Of a DNA stretch of 64,000 bases, positions 59,601 to 64,000 are shown one piece after another. A program made the translations under genes and the position numbers. The stretch's first letter is position 1, and every line of letters begins with the position of its first letter. Origin of the DNA: Clavelina lepadiformis (lineage: Eukaryota > Chordata > Ascidiacea > Aplousobranchia > Clavelinidae); NCBI RefSeq assembly GCF_947623445.1, contig NC_135241.1, positions 18,230,501 to 18,294,500 on the forward strand, read 5' to 3'. Under the pieces are notes generated by a model, which searched no databases, was not told where the DNA came from, and was given only the letters and a program-made list of their open reading frames with translations.

Positions 59601-62600
59601 AAAGTGTTTATCTGCACATTAAGTGTCATACTGCTGATGACACCAGCAATAAATCGGTCATAAAGCGCTGACTTCGAAGTAGGTCAATTTTAGCGAGGAA
59701 AAAAAAGAACTGGTGCTCAGTGAAGCGCAAAATTTCCACTTAGTGGCTGTAGTAATCAGCGAAGTCGTTCGGCAACTCCATTGCTCTCATGTAGTGGCTG
59801 TTGTTAACAAGTGGTCGTCAGTTTGTTGACTGTCGTTAAAACTTAGATAAGAATTCAGCACGTATGAAGTTGCACGTTGGAAAGCTGTAGCTAAATTCGT
59901 CTATTAAAAGAGAGCATTTGTACTTCTTGAAGAAAAGCGAAAATAAAGAAGTTTTTGAGTGTTGCGTTCATACTTCCCATTGCTAGGGCAGTTTGTAAAG
60001 CATATTATTCCACGTTTTTTTTGCCCCAATGGCATTTATTGATTTCATTGGATATTACTACGGTACATCAGTTAATTCAGTTGGTATATTTGCAGCAGGG
60101 CTGACCTTGGCAGCGAAATATGCTGTGATGATCTGTTACGTATGAAATTTTTCTTAACCTAAATGTTTTTGTTTCTAGCTGCAATTCGCATTTTCTTGCT
60201 GCCTTACATTATACTAAGAAGAAAAGGCATTTGACTCACTTCGACCGCAACAATATCGCAGATCGCACTGAATTAGTTCAACAGTGTTTAAGGTACAATT
60301 TAACTGCGGAATCGCCTCCTTACGAAAGAAGGATTCTGAATTTAAAACAAACTACTCATACTGGTAACGAAGTACCTTATCGGAGTGGATTAACTGATTC
60401 ACATTGTGCTGAATTAAGTGAAGCAAACTATTCTCCGAAAAGAGCGAACAAGTTTCAAGACAGTACATTAGAACCTGGACAGTTGACTACTGGTCCACGT
60501 AGTCTAGAATCGTTTAATGAATTAATTCAAGCTGATACGGATGATTGCGCCGACATTGTTTGTCGAAAGTCTTCCGAAGGCTTTTGTAAAACAAAGACTT
60601 CCATCTGTGTAAGCCAATCGAAGCCTGAAACGAACTGCGATAAACAAGCTCTTGACAACTCTATTAACATTCTGTCAACTCTTTACTCCCACCGAAAACA
60701 TCGACCGTCTGCGGTAAAAATGAAGTCGAATTCTGGCAAGAAACCGGTGCGGGTACACCTTCTCAACGGCGAGTCAATTCTACTTGTATTTGATGTAAGT
60801 TTGTTTAACAATTGTCGCATATTTTCGTTTTCTTTAGCAAGCGCATTCAAAGTGTTGTATTTATTCAGTTATTCAAGCAATGCTTTGATTGTAATGATAA
60901 AGTGGCTCCTTGTTACAACAACACAGTTTCAAATCATGGTTTAAAAATAAGCGCGCCACTGATTTTACTACACAAGAAAACTTCAGCAAAAAGTGTATGT
61001 TGATGTTGGTAATGAAACGCAAATAACGATGACAATGGTGACGACTAGTGACTTGCATATTATCTTAACCCTGGCACAGTTGCAAATTATCAATGCCGTA
61101 TCAGGAATGCTATATAATCTAGCTGGTATCTGATAAATTTATCCTGCCCACACTAATGGACATTGAGTACAGTGTGCGAGGTCGTCGTGATTTTTATCTG
61201 GTAGTACCCTTGTCTATAATGGAGTAGTCGCCTTTCATATCAATGAAATATTTAACTTGAATGCAACATCTTACAGTGCAAAGCTATCGCCAAGGAAGTG
61301 TTTGACCAAGTGTGCACAATGCATTCCATCAAAGAAAGTCATTTCTTTGGATTGTCAGCCGTCGTCGGTTAGTATGAGATATCCCAATATTACCATAAGT
61401 CATTCGCTTTTCTCAGTTTAATATATTTTTGTTCGCTTCGTTATAGAATGGTAAACAATTCCCAAGCGATAAATAATGTGCATTGCGTAAAAATGCAATA
61501 GGCTACAATATTTCAAAAGTGTCCGATACATCTTTTAAGAATGTCGTAATCGTCCAATTCCAATGGTATTTGCAGAAAAGGAACACCGTTTTATGGACCT
61601 AAAGCAGAGATTGTCGAAATACGCACCAAAAGAATGGGGAAAGGATCAAAAGAGAAAGGTAAATAATAGAAAGCGTAGAGCTCGACAAAAATGTCAAAAC
61701 GTATGCGAAAATTACTTTTTGAACATTTGTACAAGTCGACTCATCCTTTTCGATTTAATATACCATATAAGGGGACGCCTGATTAAAGATAAAGGGTCGT
61801 TAGTGTTTGATCTTAGGATGTGTCGTTAGATTTATCACAAAACATGGGAGGGATGAAAAAGCTGTTTCAACAAGGTATCGTTGAGCCGTTGGAACAAAGC
61901 TGTGTATTGGTCGCTCTTTAGCTAGTTTCAAGTGGGGTTTAGGGATGTATGCTGCCATTGACAACACGACCACATTACGAGTACTCCCTCTATTGCTTAT
62001 TCTTAGGGTCTGTGAAGTTTTGTAGCATTTTTACTCAAAGGTTTCTTGTTCATCACGTTATATTCTTTATTCGTGCTATTTACAATTTTCAAACAGCATT
62101 GTACAATTTTCGAATTCTATCTATTGAGTTTGGTTATGGTGCTGAATAAGAATTGGCGTTTATTGCTCGATAGTATGTAAATGATGGATAGGCTTAACAG
62201 ACATGGCCATGGCCAATGGCGTATCACTTTTCAGTGTACGGTTTCAATATTCAATAGGTTTATAAACTTACGGTGAGTTTAAGTGAGTGAGTTCCCATAT
62301 CACCCATATCAGTGTCATATCATGCGGCAGAAATTTTAAACCACGCTCAAGCGTCGGTGGAAATGCAGCTTATTTATTTAGGAAAATGAAACTTTGACCA
62401 CTGTGAGTACTGTAAATCCTAAGGCAACCGCTATATACCACCAACGCTTCAATTGCGAAGTGTGGTTTTGTGTCTGTTGTGTCATGTTTTAGAATTAACG
62501 TTTCTCAATGCTTTGTGTACAAATTGATTGTCACTTGCTTTGCTTCGTCATTTGAACGGACCTCGCATGCCACAGGTGTGGTTTTCATGCCCCATTCACA

Positions 62601-63665
62601 CATTACGTCATGGTTTGGTTTGGATAGCCGAATTGGATTCATTGTCTGCTGGTATTACTCGAAACACCTTTTCGCTTGATCCACTGAAATCCCGTTTTGC
62701 TGTCAAAATTTTTTGAGTAACTGCTGGATTTCTCGAGTATGGTTGTCGTTTACCTAGTTGCGTAATTTTGAAAAATACCTATACTTTACAGCGTACACCA
62801 TTAGCAAAAAGCGATCTTTTGTGAATTAACGTCTTATGCCATAAAGTATTTCTTTTAACACGCAGTTGGACTTTGTAATTATCTTTTATGTAAGTATGCT
62901 GGCAATAAAGTTTGTAATAACTGGGTGTATACAGAAGCACAATTCGTTTAAATGTCCCATGATAAAAGCCCATCAAAGGACTGAAAAAGACCGCGAAATC
63001 ACTTTTCATGCATCGCTTTGCGTTGCACGGGAACACGACTTTCCCTCTTGGCGAGTATCAAACAGAATTCCTTCCTCGCTTTTGCTTAAGTTCCTCTTGA
63101 CGCAACGTCATTCACCTTTATGAATTTTGTAATTTTCTGTGCTTTATAGTATTTGTTATGTAAGTTAGTTAACTTAAGTACAGTATTTGCTGCAGGTAGA
63201 CTACACCTGACCAAACTGTATATACGAGCGACGAACGCGTTTTATTAATTATCATCTGTTCTTTTTTTTCAAGGTTTTTTTAAGAGTTGTTAAGTTTACG
63301 AAATCATTCATGATAACAAAAATCAAAATTTGGATTTTTGAATTTACAAACTATTGTTGTGTTCTCCATTCATATATGTTTTCTTCACTTTGTTTCTGAT
63401 AAAAATACAAAGAAACTTAAAGATCTATTTCAAGAAGTGGTAATTTAACACCTGCTGACTGCTGTATGTTCTTGCGAGTTAGAATATATAGTAGGTCTAT
63501 ATACTGTACTTTAGGTTAGGCGTATATATTATAAAGTTTTTGTAACTTGACACTTTTTAACTGATTAAATGTATTTTAGGAAGGAGACATCAGTATTCAA
63601 CCATCGTCGGTATTCACCGTGCAATTTCAAGTACAATACTACGTGGAGCATCCAAAACTTATATG
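56647..63665 (+). CDS. FRMD6: FRMD6 (willin)/Expanded-like FERM protein, 5' part, runs off the window
   Basis: FERM scaffold of the Expanded/willin group, linked to Hippo signalling at the cell cortex. Exons: 56647-57011, 60179-60794, 61277-61367, 61576-61658, 63580-63665; all in phase, ending inside a TG|G codon at the last donor, so the gene continues to the right. The FERM domain starts at residue about 309: KPVRVHLLNGESILLVFD, then SIKESHFFGLSAVV (human LKDCHLFGLSVI), DLKQRLSKYAPKEWGKD (human ELSQKLYKYCPKEWKKE), then FQVQYYVEHPKLI (human FRVQYYVENGRLI). The 308 residues before it have no equivalent in human FRMD6, whose FERM is near the N-terminus. They include a Cys-rich piece, CLKCSC. 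Exon 1 could belong to a separate transcript, but its donor phase fits exon 2. Confidence 0.8.
57807..58624. mobile_element. hAT-type element (818 bp) in the FRMD6-like intron
   Basis: Starts CAGGGGTGGGCAAATTTG and ends CAGTTTGCCCACGTCTG. Perfect 8-bp target duplication GTATAGGT at 57799-57806 and 58625-58632. Its left 45 bp match the 173-bp element at 40529. Near the right end is a palindrome GAGCCGCATGCGGCTC. A second degenerate copy of the family's right end (CTAAAAGACCCATAAAAACA, about 57940-57998) lies inside, so the element is composite or was rebuilt by an internal duplication. No transposase frame is seen. Confidence 0.88.
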
Positions 63666-64000
63666 GTAAGCTATGAATGGTCAGAATTAGCTTTCTTGTT
63701 TTTGGTGTACATAAAGATGGGCTGAGTTGTCATACACACTGTTTGCTTCGTGCGTAACCAGCAGGTACGCGTAAAATTACACGCATTGTTGAGTCTCATT
63801 CGGGCAAAAATAAAGCGTCGGCCAAATCCTCATAAATCTTGTTAGTTGGTGACGGCATGAATGAAATAGCAGTCAATGTCAATTATTCTCCCTATTGAGC
63901 ATGCATTATGCAATGTCTTCAGTATGTTGATTATTTTGCTGACAGACAATTTTACCTCAAAAACCGCTCTTTTTAAGTGTTAAGTGTCATATCTAAGTCC

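Overview
The window is animal nuclear DNA from an invertebrate chordate, most likely a tunicate (ascidian). The evidence is short introns of mostly 100-700 bp, an AT-rich background, proteins that align closely with vertebrate orthologues, and several genes whose coding exon is preceded by a splice acceptor just upstream of the ATG. That last pattern fits either a 5'-UTR intron or spliced-leader trans-splicing. The species cannot be fixed from sequence alone. There is no rRNA, convincing tRNA gene, CRISPR array or bacterial-style operon.

Layout: 1-13.5 kb has no recognisable protein gene. It is CpG-rich and holds a few candidate 5' exons, including one possible small two-exon gene. 13.6-27.8 kb is a 26-exon ASH1/ASH1L histone H3K36 methyltransferase gene on the plus strand (AT-hooks, AWS-SET-postSET, bromodomain, PHD, BAH). 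29.5-30.4 kb is a two-exon PA28/REG proteasome activator on the minus strand. 31.7-33.1 kb is a nest of three hAT-type elements with intact 8-bp target duplications. 34.1-38.2 kb is AKAP1 (membrane anchor, predicted RII-binding helix, KH, Tudor) in nine exons. 38.2-45.4 kb is non-coding and rich in small transposons. 45.4-50.0 kb carries three genes with uninterrupted coding exons: ATP synthase F1 delta subunit, KAT8/MOF acetyltransferase and a BLOC1S3-like protein. 51.1-53.2 kb is SLC39A9/ZIP9 on the minus strand in seven exons. A tRNA-derived SINE lies near 54.2 kb. 56.6 kb to the right edge is the 5' part of an FRMD6 (willin)/Expanded-like FERM gene that runs out of the window.

The genes are neighbours rather than one pathway. 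ASH1 and KAT8 are both active-chromatin regulators. AKAP1 and the ATP synthase subunit are both mitochondrial. The clearest anomalies are a cysteine at the SET-domain Phe/Tyr switch of ASH1, two hAT insertions with reverse-complementary target duplications in the two arms of one palindrome, upstream ORFs that touch or overlap the main start codon, and a switch between CpG-rich and CpG-poor blocks. All exon junctions were derived by hand from GT/AG sites and reading-frame phase.
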